A program made the translations under genes and the position numbers. Positions 41,426 to 50,204 of a stretch of 64,000 nt of DNA are shown here, piece by piece. The DNA is taken from NCBI RefSeq assembly GCF_000444995.1, contig NC_022041.1, positions 2,268,001 through 2,332,000 on the forward strand, read 5' to 3'. Within the stretch, counting starts at the first letter, position 1. Each line of letters opens with the position of its first letter. The DNA is from Paracoccus aminophilus JCM 7686 (GTDB lineage: Bacteria; Pseudomonadota; Alphaproteobacteria; Rhodobacterales; Rhodobacteraceae). Below the pieces are notes generated by a model. It searched no databases and was not told where the DNA came from. It saw only the letters and a program-made list of their open reading frames with translations.

Positions 41426-42102
41426 TATCGATCAAACGCCTCGACAAAGTTGACGGTGACCTGCTGGCCCCATTTGAGGTTCTCGCGTACCCGCCGCCCC
41501 TCATCGTCCGAGGCAAAGCGGCCATAGAACCGCGGCGGATCTGTGACGAGCCGGACGCCAAGCGGCAGGTTCGCGCGCAGCGGTGGCTCGAACGAGACCT
41601 GACCGCCGGGCTGGCTGTCGGTGACCCGATAGAGAAATCCATCGCGCGAGAACATGTCGCCGGGGCGCAGGTTCGGGCGCGTCGGATTGCTGGTCTCGGT
41701 CACGAAAGAGGTCGCGCCGGCCGAGGCCGCCGCTTTGAGCAGGAGATCCTGCATGCCGCTGGTCGGATCCGCGAGTCCGGTGCCGTCCGAGAACCAGACG
41801 TCATCGTCGAAGGGCCATTGCCGGGACGCGACCCGCGGGCCGTAGCGAAACGGATCGCAGATGCAGAGGCTCGCGATATTGGTCCGCCCCCGCATCCGCG
41901 TCACCAGCACCTCGAAGGCGCGCAGCCGGTCAGCTTTGAAGGTCTGGGCAAAGGTCAGCGAGACCTCCCAAACCGCCGAGTTGACCCCGATAACCTGCTC
42001 TGACCCGGCAAGGTTGCGCCCGGCGCTGCGCGTGGTCCATTTCAGAAAGAAATCGGTATCGCGCAACCCAAGGCCGCAGGGCCATTCGATGATCTCTGGC
42101 AT
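41425..42102 (-). CDS. Phage distal-tail-like protein
   Basis: A 225-residue protein, beta-rich, opening MPEIIEWPCGLGLRDTDFFLKW, with MRGRTNIASLCICDPFRYGP and YRVTDSQPGGQVSFEPPLRAN. Directly downstream of the tape measure, where distal tail (Dit-like) proteins lie. No exact family is recognised. Confidence 0.6.
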   Translation of the reverse strand: MPEIIEWPCGLGLRDTDFFLKWTTRSAGRNLAGSEQVIGVNSAVWEVSLTFAQTFKADRLRAFEVLVTRMRGRTNIASLCICDPFRYGPRVASRQWPFDDDVWFSDGTGLADPTSGMQDLLLKAAASAGATSFVTETSNPTRPNLRPGDMFSRDGFLYRVTDSQPGGQVSFEPPLRANLPLGVRLVTDPPRFYGRFASDDEGRRVRENLKWGQQVTVNFVEAFDR

Positions 42103-44973
42103 TCATGTTCTCTCGCCGAGTAATTTTTGGGCAGCCCGGTAGCGGGAGATGAACTTGTCATTCTCGCGCGCCAACGCCGCGTTGATGAGCGTCACGGTCT
42201 TCTCGCTAGCATCGCCCGCGATATGGATCTGCGGCGCAAAGGTTGCGCTGCCGCCGCCCTGCCCCCCGCGCAGCGCGGCCTGTGCTTGCGGCACGCTCAA
42301 GATCCGACCATTGACTGCGGGGACGAATGGCTCCGGCCCGCGCTCGCCCGTCATGTACATCTGACCGGCTGTGACCGGGCCGCCGTTGGCGCGTCCAGGG
42401 AGGACTGCAGGCGCGCCCGCAATACGCAGCGCCCCGGTCAGCTTGTCGCCCCCGCCGAAGATGCTGCCAAACAGCCCGCCAAGAAGGCCCGATCCGCCAC
42501 CGCCAGAGAATGGCCCAGACCCGAACAGTGCCGCTTCCAGCGCGGCTTTGGCCAGCATCTTGGCGACATTGCCGAGGACATCAGCAAAGCTGTTGCCCGC
42601 CACGATCGCGTCGAGCAGGCCGTCCTTGAGGGTGTCCTGGACGCTCGCCATGAACTGCTGGCGCTCGGCCACCTTGCCTTCCGCAACAGCACGCTCATTC
42701 GTTGCGATGATGTCAGCCTTTTTGGCCTCGCCCAGAGCCTCGATGGCCTGCTTGTAGGTCAGGGTGCTACCGGTCATCAGCGTATCGAGATCGACATTGC
42801 GGCGCTTGGCGTCGGCAACCAACATCATGATGGTCTTTTGCTTTTCGAACTCGCCGTTGATTTCTGCGATGGCACGTGCCTGATCCTGCGCGCCCATGCC
42901 GGAGGCTTTGACCGCCGCAATCTGGTCAGATTGCTGGCGGGCCATCTCGACAGTCTGCTGCTGGGTCAAAAGGTTTTCAGAAAGCGTCTTTCCGTATTCC
43001 TTGGCTTGCTTGGCAAGACGCTCGCGCTCTTTGATCTCCTCATCCAGCTTCTTCTGGATCTCGGGATCAGCAAGCGGAATGGACTGCTGGCCCCATGCCG
43101 CGTTTATCACGGAGCGATTGACACCCTGCGTTGACGTCCAGACCCGACCCAGATGATCAACGTCTCCGGGTTTAATCTCGCGCAGCAACTGCTGCGCAAG
43201 ACGGTCCTGAAGCTCGGCGGTAAACAGCGTGTCCAAAGAGAGATTGAGGGTCTTAATCAACCCGCCGCTGCCATCGAGACCTTTGCCGCCGAGCGTCGAC
43301 CCGACAATCTGATATGCACCAACAGCAGAACTGTTCTTGGTGTTCTCCGGATGCGACAGCATCTGCTTTTGCAGTGCAAGCACTTCACGGAGGGTCATAT
43401 TGACAAGGTTGACGGAGCCTCCGGTATACTTCCCATGATCCAGGGTCACATTGTAGTCGCCACCGCTCTCTCGGCGCTTGATGAGTTCGAGGATGCCTTT
43501 TTGCGCCGCCGCTCCATCCCGCCCCCATTCGGTCGCGGTATTGCCAGTCACGCTCTGAACCAAGCCGTCAATGAAGCTGCCGGCACCGGCCTTTAGACGC
43601 TGTTGCATGGCCTTGAACAAATCGTCATTGGCAAGGGCCAGTGCCCTGGTCTTATCCGCCTCTTGGTCGATGAGATTAATCCGCTCCCGAGCCATCCTGA
43701 TTGCCTCGGCATTTCCGGATTTGATCGCCTCATCCAGCATCTTCTGCGCCGTGAGCCGGTCGTCAGACAGCTTTTTGAGCTTTTCGGTATCGGTTTGATA
43801 TTGCTCGACCACGCGGGTCTGCGCGGAACGCAGCGCCTCCGACTGCGATGATGCCATGTCGAAATAGGCTTTTGCCTTTTCGGCGAGGCCATCCTTGCCG
43901 CCGAAGCGCTCCGCCACCTTATCGGCCCCACCGGCCACATCGATCAGGGCTTGCTGCAGCGCTTCTGCGGCCTGCTGCACCTTGACCGTGTCCCCGCCCG
44001 CTTCCGTCGTAAGCTTCATCGCGGCGGCGAGCTTTTGTGCCTGCGGCCAGCTGAGACGATAGGTGTCGGCGAGGTTTTTCACCTTCTTTTCGGTGTCGGT
44101 CATTTTTCGATCAACATCCGCACCGGAGATCCAGCCGAGACCGGATGCCAGCAAGCCCGCACTCTCTGCCTTGTCGCCAAAGCCACCGCCAATCGAGCCA
44201 ATGGATTTGCCGAGGTCTGCCATAGCGGACGAGGCGATTGCCCGGGCAATCGCCGATTGCTGCTGGAAGAACGACTGTGCCGCACCCGCCGCTTCGCCAT
44301 AGCGCGCCGCGAGCACGGTGATCGGAGTTTCGGCAGCTTCCACAGCCGCCTTCATCAGATCGGTCGATTCCTTGACCAGCTTGAGCTTGTCCCCAAACTG
44401 CGCGGACGTGTCACTGGCTTTAATCAATGCCGCCCCGAGCGGAATGAGAATCGCCGCTGCGGCGCCCGCAAGCGCGCCAAAGGTTCCAAATCCACCCAGC
44501 AACTGAGGAAGCTGCTGCCCCATTGCCTGGGCAGCCGAAGTGCCCGCGCCGACCTGAGTGGCAAAGTCGCCAACCTGGAAACCGATATTGCCCCATTGAT
44601 TACCGAGCTTTCGGCCGGTCTGTTCCGTCGCTTCGCTTGCCTGCTTCACCTGACGTGCGGCACGTTCGGTTGCGGCAATGTAGGCCTTCTGATCGATCGC
44701 ACCGTCCTTAAGCGCACGGCTCAGCTCTTCGACCTGCTTCTCGTAGGTCTTGGCAGCGCGATAGGCTGGGTCATAGGTCTTGGCGAGCTTGTCCATCTCG
44801 CGCGTATGCGCACGCAAAGCCTCGGTATTCGTCACTTTTCCCTGGGCATCGACAAAGGCCTTTTGCGCCTCCTCCCCACGCTTCTTGTAGAAGGCGACGA
44901 CCTTGTTCGCCTCTTTGACAAGCTGCGAATCGGAGAAGCCAGCCGATACGACAAGATCTGGTTCATCAGCCAT
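42103..44973 (-). CDS. Tail tape-measure protein with lysozyme-like insert
   Basis: A 956-residue protein. Long coiled coil/helical N-terminus (about 1-150), a hydrophobic region (FGALAGAAAAILIPLGAALIK, about 170-195) for membrane passage, further coiled coils, then a muramidase-like insert around residues 490-610 (ILELIKRRESGGDYNV, HPENTKNSSAVGAYQIVGSTL) and a Gly-rich hydrophobic C-terminal part. It sets tail length, and the insert may locally digest peptidoglycan. TGATG overlap with the upstream chaperone gene. Confidence 0.88.
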   Translation of the reverse strand: MADEPDLVVSAGFSDSQLVKEANKVVAFYKKRGEEAQKAFVDAQGKVTNTEALRAHTREMDKLAKTYDPAYRAAKTYEKQVEELSRALKDGAIDQKAYIAATERAARQVKQASEATEQTGRKLGNQWGNIGFQVGDFATQVGAGTSAAQAMGQQLPQLLGGFGTFGALAGAAAAILIPLGAALIKASDTSAQFGDKLKLVKESTDLMKAAVEAAETPITVLAARYGEAAGAAQSFFQQQSAIARAIASSAMADLGKSIGSIGGGFGDKAESAGLLASGLGWISGADVDRKMTDTEKKVKNLADTYRLSWPQAQKLAAAMKLTTEAGGDTVKVQQAAEALQQALIDVAGGADKVAERFGGKDGLAEKAKAYFDMASSQSEALRSAQTRVVEQYQTDTEKLKKLSDDRLTAQKMLDEAIKSGNAEAIRMARERINLIDQEADKTRALALANDDLFKAMQQRLKAGAGSFIDGLVQSVTGNTATEWGRDGAAAQKGILELIKRRESGGDYNVTLDHGKYTGGSVNLVNMTLREVLALQKQMLSHPENTKNSSAVGAYQIVGSTLGGKGLDGSGGLIKTLNLSLDTLFTAELQDRLAQQLLREIKPGDVDHLGRVWTSTQGVNRSVINAAWGQQSIPLADPEIQKKLDEEIKERERLAKQAKEYGKTLSENLLTQQQTVEMARQQSDQIAAVKASGMGAQDQARAIAEINGEFEKQKTIMMLVADAKRRNVDLDTLMTGSTLTYKQAIEALGEAKKADIIATNERAVAEGKVAERQQFMASVQDTLKDGLLDAIVAGNSFADVLGNVAKMLAKAALEAALFGSGPFSGGGGSGLLGGLFGSIFGGGDKLTGALRIAGAPAVLPGRANGGPVTAGQMYMTGERGPEPFVPAVNGRILSVPQAQAALRGGQGGGSATFAPQIHIAGDASEKTVTLINAALARENDKFISRYRAAQKLLGERT

Positions 44974-45122
44974 CAGAAGCCCTCAACACCCATTGCTGCG
45001 AGATCGGCATCGGACAGTTCACCGCCCGCGCCGCGTGTTTTCCAGCCATTGGCCTTGCCGTAACCATCGACCCGGGCCGTGAACTCCCAGACGCTGAGCT
45101 GAGCCAAATCGGCGTGCGTCAT
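44973..45122 (-). CDS. Small tail assembly chaperone (Phage_TAC_6/GTA type)
   Basis: A 49-residue protein (ATG 45122): THADLAQLSVWEFTARVDGY and DADLAAMGVEGF. It corresponds to the short second chaperone after gp10 in gene transfer agents. The stop shares its A with the tape-measure ATG, and its start overlaps the larger chaperone gene by 4 bases. Confidence 0.72.
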   Translation of the reverse strand: MTHADLAQLSVWEFTARVDGYGKANGWKTRGAGGELSDADLAAMGVEGF

Positions 45123-45532
45123 GCCAATGGCGGCTGCGAGGCCGTGGATGGCGCTGAACTTCCACTGTCCGTTTTTTCGCTGTTCTCCGGTGTCGGCGTC
45201 ACCGGCCCAGGCTCCCCCACAGGATCATCCGGCGGGCCATAGAGCGCGTGTCCGAGAATGGCCTGCGCCGGGACCTTGAACTCGATCAAGGGATGCCGGT
45301 CGAATGCAGCCATGACGCGCGCCTGGGCCTCGACGGCGGAAAGTCCGCCGCCAATCAACCCGGCACGAACCGTCTCGAACAGATCGGTTGCCGCCCATTG
45401 CCCAAGGTTGATCCGGTTCAGCAAGAACTCTGGACCCGCCTCGGTCTTCTGCTGAAGCAACTCCAACTGGGCGAGCGGCAGACGGAATGCATGTTCACCA
45501 CCCGGCCAAATAAGGACCAGCGCTTCCATCAC
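45119..45532 (-). CDS. GTA gp10-family tail assembly chaperone
   Basis: A 137-residue protein: MMEALVLIWPGGEHAFRLPL, LQQKTEAGPEFLLNRINLGQ and FETVRAGLIGGGLSAVEA match the rhodobacterial gene-transfer-agent gp10 family. The Pro/Ser-rich C-terminal tail is disordered. Works with the 49-residue partner to load the tape measure during tail assembly. Confidence 0.82.
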   Translation of the reverse strand: MMEALVLIWPGGEHAFRLPLAQLELLQQKTEAGPEFLLNRINLGQWAATDLFETVRAGLIGGGLSAVEAQARVMAAFDRHPLIEFKVPAQAILGHALYGPPDDPVGEPGPVTPTPENSEKTDSGSSAPSTASQPPLA

Positions 45533-45978
45533 GGCCCCGCTTTCACGAGACGAGCAGGAACGCCGTCAAATTGAAGCTCGATCGCACAGGTGACTTTCTG
45601 ACCCTTGGTGCGCTGATTGGTCAGTGTGGTCAGCAGTGCCGGCCCGACTTCATATTCGGTGTCACCGGGCGCTGCGTTCAAATGGCCGACGCGGATCTGT
45701 TTCGGCGCCCCAGAATAGAACCAGTCCAGCATATCGCCGTGCGACTGCTGGGCCCAGGATCCATCAGCGGACACAGAGACATCGATGCTGCGAACCGCCT
45801 TTTCGACATCGAGCGGCAGGCTTTCATCATTGCAGTCGCCCGGAACCTCCGAGGTGTCGACCTGCGCGCTCCGCGTGATCGTGACGCCGATCAGGCCGCA
45901 AATCCGCGTCCAGGCCGTGCCGTTTTCTGAGGTTTCGAGCACCATCTGCTCGAACTTTTCTGTAATGGGCTTCGCCAT
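45529..45978 (-). CDS. Major tail (tube) protein
   Basis: A 149-residue protein, mostly beta: KFEQMVLETSENGTAWTRIC, GDCNDESLPLDVEKAVRSID, HGDMLDWFYSGAPKQIRVGH and TNQRTKGQKVTCAIELQFDG resemble GTA/siphovirus tail-tube subunits. ATG at 45978 has GAGAGACC upstream. Preceded by a strong terminator, so it may have its own late promoter. Confidence 0.8.
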   Translation of the reverse strand: MAKPITEKFEQMVLETSENGTAWTRICGLIGVTITRSAQVDTSEVPGDCNDESLPLDVEKAVRSIDVSVSADGSWAQQSHGDMLDWFYSGAPKQIRVGHLNAAPGDTEYEVGPALLTTLTNQRTKGQKVTCAIELQFDGVPARLVKAGP

Positions 45979-45993
45979 TGGGTCTCTCTCCAT

Positions 45994-46015
45994 GAAAAAG
46001 CCGCCCGAAGGCGGC
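45994..46015 (-). terminator. Terminator before the major tail protein gene
   Basis: GCCGCC (46000-46005) with GGCGGC (46010-46015), TTCG loop on the minus strand, followed by T5. It would reduce read-through from head-completion genes into tail genes. Confidence 0.85.
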
Positions 46016-46041
46016 ACCGGATGACAATCTCTGTAAAAGGG

Positions 46042-46248
46042 CTATTCGGCCTTTTTATTTCCTGTGCTCGAGCGGCTTGCCGAACTGCTAGCATTCGGCA
46101 GGACCTCGGTCGCACGACCCGCCGCGACCGCCGCATCAATCAGCTCGCGTGGGAAATACTGCGGCTCCGGTGACGGATAGACCGACCACCCTGCGTTGCG
46201 GATCCGGCTCGAATAGTGAAACTCACCATGGAAGATCGCCTTAGCCAT
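46042..46248 (-). CDS. 68-residue phage protein of unknown function
   Basis: Starts MAKAIFHGEFHYSSRIRNAG, contains YPSPEPQYFPRELIDAAVAAGRA and ends Ser/Lys-rich. Overlaps the HK97-gp10-like gene by 8 bases. It sits at the head-tail joining cluster. Confidence 0.6.
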   Translation of the reverse strand: MAKAIFHGEFHYSSRIRNAGWSVYPSPEPQYFPRELIDAAVAAGRATEVLPNASSSASRSSTGNKKAE

Positions 46249-46675
46249 TGCGCCAAGCCTCCTTGATCGCTGCGCGTACTTCCTTGCGGATTCGCTTGCG
46301 AAACTCCGCTTTCCTGGCCTTCCAAACCGGAAAGAAAAATGGCTGCGCCGGAACGCCTGTACTGGTTCCGAACTCATGGAAGCGGGCATAAAAGGCATCG
46401 GCATTGCCGGCGTAGATCTTGATACGCAGGGTGGCATATTGATCGCCCTTGTTCTTCCCGCTGCGAATCTCATCGATCATGAACGTACCGGCGGGAACTT
46501 CGCCCCAGGTCCAGCCAATGGAATCACGCAGATCGCCTTGATCATGCGGGGCCGCTGCTTTCATGGCCGCAACGATTTCCGCCGCGCCCTCTTCCATGGC
46601 TTTTTGTGCAGCCTCTACAGCAACCGCTGGGATGTTCTTGAGCTTTGCAACAATGCGAGGGTTGAGTCTGGCCAT
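46241..46675 (-). CDS. HK97 gp10-like tail completion protein
   Basis: A 144-residue protein: MARLNPRIVAKLKNIPAVAV, AAMKAAAPHDQGDLRDSIGW, YARFHEFGTSTGVPAQPFFFP match the HK97-gp10 family, which joins tail to neck. The ATG at 46675 has AGGAGAG upstream. Confidence 0.85.
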   Translation of the reverse strand: MARLNPRIVAKLKNIPAVAVEAAQKAMEEGAAEIVAAMKAAAPHDQGDLRDSIGWTWGEVPAGTFMIDEIRSGKNKGDQYATLRIKIYAGNADAFYARFHEFGTSTGVPAQPFFFPVWKARKAEFRKRIRKEVRAAIKEAWRNG

Positions 46676-46747
46676 TTTCTCTCCTGTAGTTGGCAGCGCT
46701 CTGCCTTCCGCTCGCGCGGCGATGGGCACGCGAACCTCAAGCAGCCC

Positions 46748-47134
46748 CTAGGCTTCAATCTCAACCTCGATCTGCAGAACGCCGTGCACGTAATCAGGAT
46801 CGGGATCACCCATGACACGAACCATGCTGACCGTGACGGGATGCATGGTGACCGCGTCAATATCGGACCAACCCTGCAGGCATGCTGCAATATCATCTGT
46901 GAGGTCCTCCATCGCCCCTTTCGTGGTTCCATGCCCCCAAACGTCGATCTGCAAGGTGAGCACGCGGCCATCGATGCAATCCGCATCGTCCGACGCCCAG
47001 TGGCTTGGCCCGAGCGTCACATATGGCGAGGGCGTTACCCGCCCTGCCTGATCAAACACCCGCCCGCCCAAGTCTGGCACCGCAGCGATCATCCGGTCCA
47101 TGACGATCTGACGAAGTATGCGCCCTGCCCTCAA
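46748..47134 (-). CDS. DUF3168 head-tail joining protein
   Basis: A 128-residue protein opening MRAGRILRQIVMDRMIAAVP, with YVTLGPSHWASDD and LQIDVWGHGTTKGAMEDLTDDIA, as in DUF3168 (tail terminator) proteins. It starts with TTG (47134), supported by GGAGG 6 bases upstream and a TTGA overlap with the upstream stop. Confidence 0.8.
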   Translation of the reverse strand: MRAGRILRQIVMDRMIAAVPDLGGRVFDQAGRVTPSPYVTLGPSHWASDDADCIDGRVLTLQIDVWGHGTTKGAMEDLTDDIAACLQGWSDIDAVTMHPVTVSMVRVMGDPDPDYVHGVLQIEVEIEA

Positions 47135-47472
47135 CCCCCTGCCTCCACCAACATCTCCAGAAAGCGCGGACGATTCGTCCGCCGCGGCAATTCCTTGAGA
47201 TCAAAGATCCGGCCTTCCACCACCGCGCGCCAATCGGCCATGATGCGCAAGGTTTGCGCCGAGAGCCTAACGGACAAGATTGCGGGCGCTCTAGCCGAAA
47301 CCCGCGCCTGCATCACCGCCTCGCTGCCGCGCAGTGGCTTGACGTGAGCACTGACTGTGAACTGGTCTTCCCAGCCCTGAACCAATTTACCGTCGCGATC
47401 CCGACTTTCGACGGGCGACTGGAAAACGACCGTGTCGCGTCGACGCCCCGACCTGAGATGATCCTCGCTCAC
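47131..47472 (-). CDS. Phage head closure protein
   Basis: A 113-residue beta-barrel-type protein: RSGRRRDTVVFQSPVESRDR, DQFTVSAHVKPLRGSEAV, LRIMADWRAVVEGRIFDLKE. These match the SPP1 gp16/HK97 gp7-type head-tail adaptor family. GTG at 47472 overlaps the upstream TGA (GTGA). Confidence 0.82.
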   Translation of the reverse strand: MSEDHLRSGRRRDTVVFQSPVESRDRDGKLVQGWEDQFTVSAHVKPLRGSEAVMQARVSARAPAILSVRLSAQTLRIMADWRAVVEGRIFDLKELPRRTNRPRFLEMLVEAGG

Positions 47473-48008
47473 CACGCCCCCCGCCGATGATTGCTCAAGA
47501 GACCGTCGACCACCGTCCAAGCGGGGCGAGCCTCGTTTTCACGATCCCAATCCGCATTGCCGACGAGGAGCAGGATCGCGTGCTTAACGTCATCGGGAGT
47601 CGCGTCGCCAAAGGTGCCCGTAATGCTAATACGCGAGCCTTGCTGGATATGCGGCCATACCGCCCCATGATTCAGCACAATCTTCGGATCAAGCCCATCG
47701 GCACGAATGGCAAATACACCTTGATCCAAGACCTGAGCCTCACCGGCGGGATCGACGAAGGCAATTTCCGTAATGGACAGCAAAGGGGCGGCCGGAACGC
47801 GTGCAAAATCCGCAAAGCTGTCGCATCCCCATGTCATGAGATGCGCGGCAAAGGACCTGTTGCAATAGGCCTCGACATGCGCCCGTGCCGCAGACACAAG
47901 AAAGCCGATCTCGGAGGTCAACTCATCCTCGTTGACACCGAGATAGTCTGCGACGATCTCTCGTGCCACGGCCTCCGCCGTCACCTCATCGGAAACCGGA
48001 TACCACAT
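47469..48008 (-). CDS. Head-tail connector (gp6-like) protein
   Basis: A 179-residue, mainly helical N-terminal protein: ELTSEIGFLVSAARAHVEAYCNRSF and PDDVKHAILLLVGNADWDREN are typical of gp6/gp15-type connector subunits. It forms the ring below the portal. Confidence 0.83.
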   Translation of the reverse strand: MWYPVSDEVTAEAVAREIVADYLGVNEDELTSEIGFLVSAARAHVEAYCNRSFAAHLMTWGCDSFADFARVPAAPLLSITEIAFVDPAGEAQVLDQGVFAIRADGLDPKIVLNHGAVWPHIQQGSRISITGTFGDATPDDVKHAILLLVGNADWDRENEARPAWTVVDGLLSNHRRGAW

Positions 48009-48010
48009 GA

Positions 48011-48193
48011 TCAGGCTTTCGCGCGCTTTTCTGACGCAGGCTTCTTGGTCGCGGTCTCGACCGCCGGATCCATCGCAACGGCAAAGCCGGCCGCAATCAA
48101 CCGCAAACCCTCAGCTTTGGGAAAGTCGTGCTCATCTCCCGGCGCAAGATTGTATTCTGGCCCGCTCAGTCCGGTCAGCATTTTGACTCTCAT
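48011..48193 (-). CDS. 60-residue phage protein
   Basis: MRVKMLTGLSGPEYNLAPGD..., with a Lys-rich C-terminus. Short proteins of this opening (GPxYxLxPGD) often lie between capsid and connector genes in phages. GGAGG precedes the ATG at 48193 by 5 bases. Confidence 0.65.
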   Translation of the reverse strand: MRVKMLTGLSGPEYNLAPGDEHDFPKAEGLRLIAAGFAVAMDPAVETATKKPASEKRAKA

Positions 48194-48205
48194 CATGCCC
48201 TCCAA

Positions 48206-48233
48206 TGAAAATGGCGGGGCCCGAACCCCGCCA
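48206..48233 (-). terminator. Terminator after the major capsid gene
   Basis: TGGCGGGG (48212-48219) with CCCCGCCA (48226-48233) and a T-rich flank on the minus strand, right after the capsid stop. Confidence 0.85.
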
Positions 48234-48240
48234 GATTGAC

Positions 48241-49506
48241 TTATGCCGCCGTGATCAGGTGCTTGACCGCAGCGGTGTCGCCGAGCTCGCCATCAAACCG
48301 GATCAGACCAGCCATGCCGAGATCGGGCCAGAAGCGCTCGCGCAGAACGCCGATCACCGGCTGCCCGACCTTGCGCACGAAATACTTGCCGAAATCGCCG
48401 AAGATCATCGGCTTCGACGCAGCCTCCAGCCCGGCCATCGCCTGGTTGATGCTGTAACGGTAGCCGAGCAAAGTACCGGGGATGCCGTTCTGGATATCGC
48501 CACTGCTCCAGATGTAGCGCCCCTCGCCATCCTTCAGCTTGCGGATCGCCGCCAGCGTCAGGTCGTTGAACATGAAACGCACCTTCGGCGACTGGCGATA
48601 AGCCGGATTGACCGAATGGATGAGGTCGATGATTTCATCCACCGTGATGGCGGCTGCCGCGGCGGCCGTCTTGCCGAGGGACGAGGCGGTGACGATGCCG
48701 TTCGGATCGCCCACCCCGTCGCCGACAGTGAGCTCGCGGTTGGCAATGCGGCCGAGGCGCTCACCGAGCAGCTCGCCCAAAAGGCTCTCGAAATTGAAGA
48801 TGCTGTCCTGTCCCAGCTCCATGGACCAGCGCACGAATTCGGTATCATAGACATAGGCGTCCAGCGACTTCTGCCCGAAGGTGACATCCTTGCCGCCGTC
48901 ATCGGTCAGGGCCGCGCCTTCGGTGTGCTTTTCGGCTGTTACCGCCGTATCGTCCACCGTCGGGATCTTCACGGGATTGCCCGAGGCCGTGACCATCGTG
49001 GTGGTGATATCCTCGTCATACATCGGCCCCCATGCCGCCATCGATTTGATGATCTGGTTTGCCAGCTCGGTCGGAACGGTAAAACCACCCGCAGTGGTCG
49101 TGCCGGTGTTTTGCGCGCGCATTTCCTGGGCGCCCGCCTTCAGAACCGCGCGCTCTTCCGCATTGAGTTCGCCCAGATCGGCACCATGGGTGACGAACTT
49201 GTGGAAGACCTCGCGGTATTCCAGCTTGTCGCCACCGTCCTGACCTCGGCCTTCACCACCGGAAATCGGACGCTGGCGCGAGCGCTGTTCGTCTTCAGCA
49301 TCCGCCGCGCGCTTTTCCGCATCGACCATACGCTGCTCGCGCTGGATCTGGCCTTCGACCTTGTCGAAGTCGGCCATGATCGTGTCGTGGCGCTGATCCA
49401 GTTCAGCGGCACGGCTCTCATCGGTGTTCTTGGTGATTTCATCCAGCGCGGCGCGGGCGTCGGTCACAAGCTTATTGCGCTTTTCGATCAGGTCTTTGAG
49501 GGCCAT
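48241..49506 (-). CDS. HK97-fold major capsid protein
   Basis: A 421-residue protein. The N-terminal ~110 residues are a charged coiled-coil scaffolding (delta) domain; the mature shell starts near AQNTGTTTAGGFTVPTELANQII (about 131 onward), and E-loop and P-domain segments such as FMFNDLTLAAIRKLKDGEGRY and MAGLEAASKPMIFGDF follow. The prohead protease encoded upstream should remove the delta domain. Confidence 0.93.
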   Translation of the reverse strand: MALKDLIEKRNKLVTDARAALDEITKNTDESRAAELDQRHDTIMADFDKVEGQIQREQRMVDAEKRAADAEDEQRSRQRPISGGEGRGQDGGDKLEYREVFHKFVTHGADLGELNAEERAVLKAGAQEMRAQNTGTTTAGGFTVPTELANQIIKSMAAWGPMYDEDITTTMVTASGNPVKIPTVDDTAVTAEKHTEGAALTDDGGKDVTFGQKSLDAYVYDTEFVRWSMELGQDSIFNFESLLGELLGERLGRIANRELTVGDGVGDPNGIVTASSLGKTAAAAAAITVDEIIDLIHSVNPAYRQSPKVRFMFNDLTLAAIRKLKDGEGRYIWSSGDIQNGIPGTLLGYRYSINQAMAGLEAASKPMIFGDFGKYFVRKVGQPVIGVLRERFWPDLGMAGLIRFDGELGDTAAVKHLITAA

Positions 49507-49598
49507 CTTGGCTTCCTTCTATGTGAGAACGCACAAAATCCGCCTGAAGCGGGTCAAAGGCAGGTACGCGCTGCCGACTCCGGAAAGACCGGGTGATT

Positions 49599-50204
49599 TC
49601 AGAGGATGCCGCGGAAACGCGCCTCGGCATTGGCGCGCCGCGCCGAAACTCGGCGCTCGGCGGCGGTGAAGTTCTGGGCCCGACGCTCTTTGCGGGCCGC
49701 GTCCAGCGAACGCATAGCGATCGAGGTGCCGTCATAGGCGGGCTCGGAGACGATGCTGACCTCGCGCAGCTCGACCTCATGGATCGTGCGCTTGGGCGTC
49801 TCGCCGGTTTCATCCCACTCTTCGCGCGTCACGCGGAAGCCGAAGGACATGCCGCGGATGTCGCCGCGTTCGATCAGGGTGCGCACGTCGCGACCGTCCG
49901 ACGTGTCGGGCAGATCGATCTCGACCGCGAGGCCTTTGGCATCTTCGCTCAGGCGCAGCGTTCCGCTGGTCGAGCGGCCGAGAATGCGGCCACGGTCATG
50001 GTCAAAATAGGCCAGAACATCCGCCACCTGAAGCGTCTTGGTGAAGGCTCCGCGCGCCAGAACCTCGTCGAAATACCCGCCAATGCTGGTCACCTCGCCG
50101 AAGACGGCAGCGTAGCCGCCGACCGTCATCTTGCCGTCGGCATCCGCGCGGCGCTCGACCGGCAGGATGACGGAGCGCTTTTCGTCGTCAGGTTTTGTCG
50201 GCAT
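49599..50204 (-). CDS. HK97-type prohead protease
   Basis: A 201-residue serine protease. Conserved blocks: GGYAAVFGEVTSIGGYFDEV, LAYFDHDRGRILGRSTSGTL (catalytic His in FDHD), DGRDVRTLIERGDIRGMSFGF (catalytic Ser in GMSFGF) and REVSIVSEPAY. It cuts the capsid delta domain. ATG at 50204 has GGAGAGG upstream and overlaps the portal gene by 17 bases. Confidence 0.93.
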   Translation of the reverse strand: MPTKPDDEKRSVILPVERRADADGKMTVGGYAAVFGEVTSIGGYFDEVLARGAFTKTLQVADVLAYFDHDRGRILGRSTSGTLRLSEDAKGLAVEIDLPDTSDGRDVRTLIERGDIRGMSFGFRVTREEWDETGETPKRTIHEVELREVSIVSEPAYDGTSIAMRSLDAARKERRAQNFTAAERRVSARRANAEARFRGIL

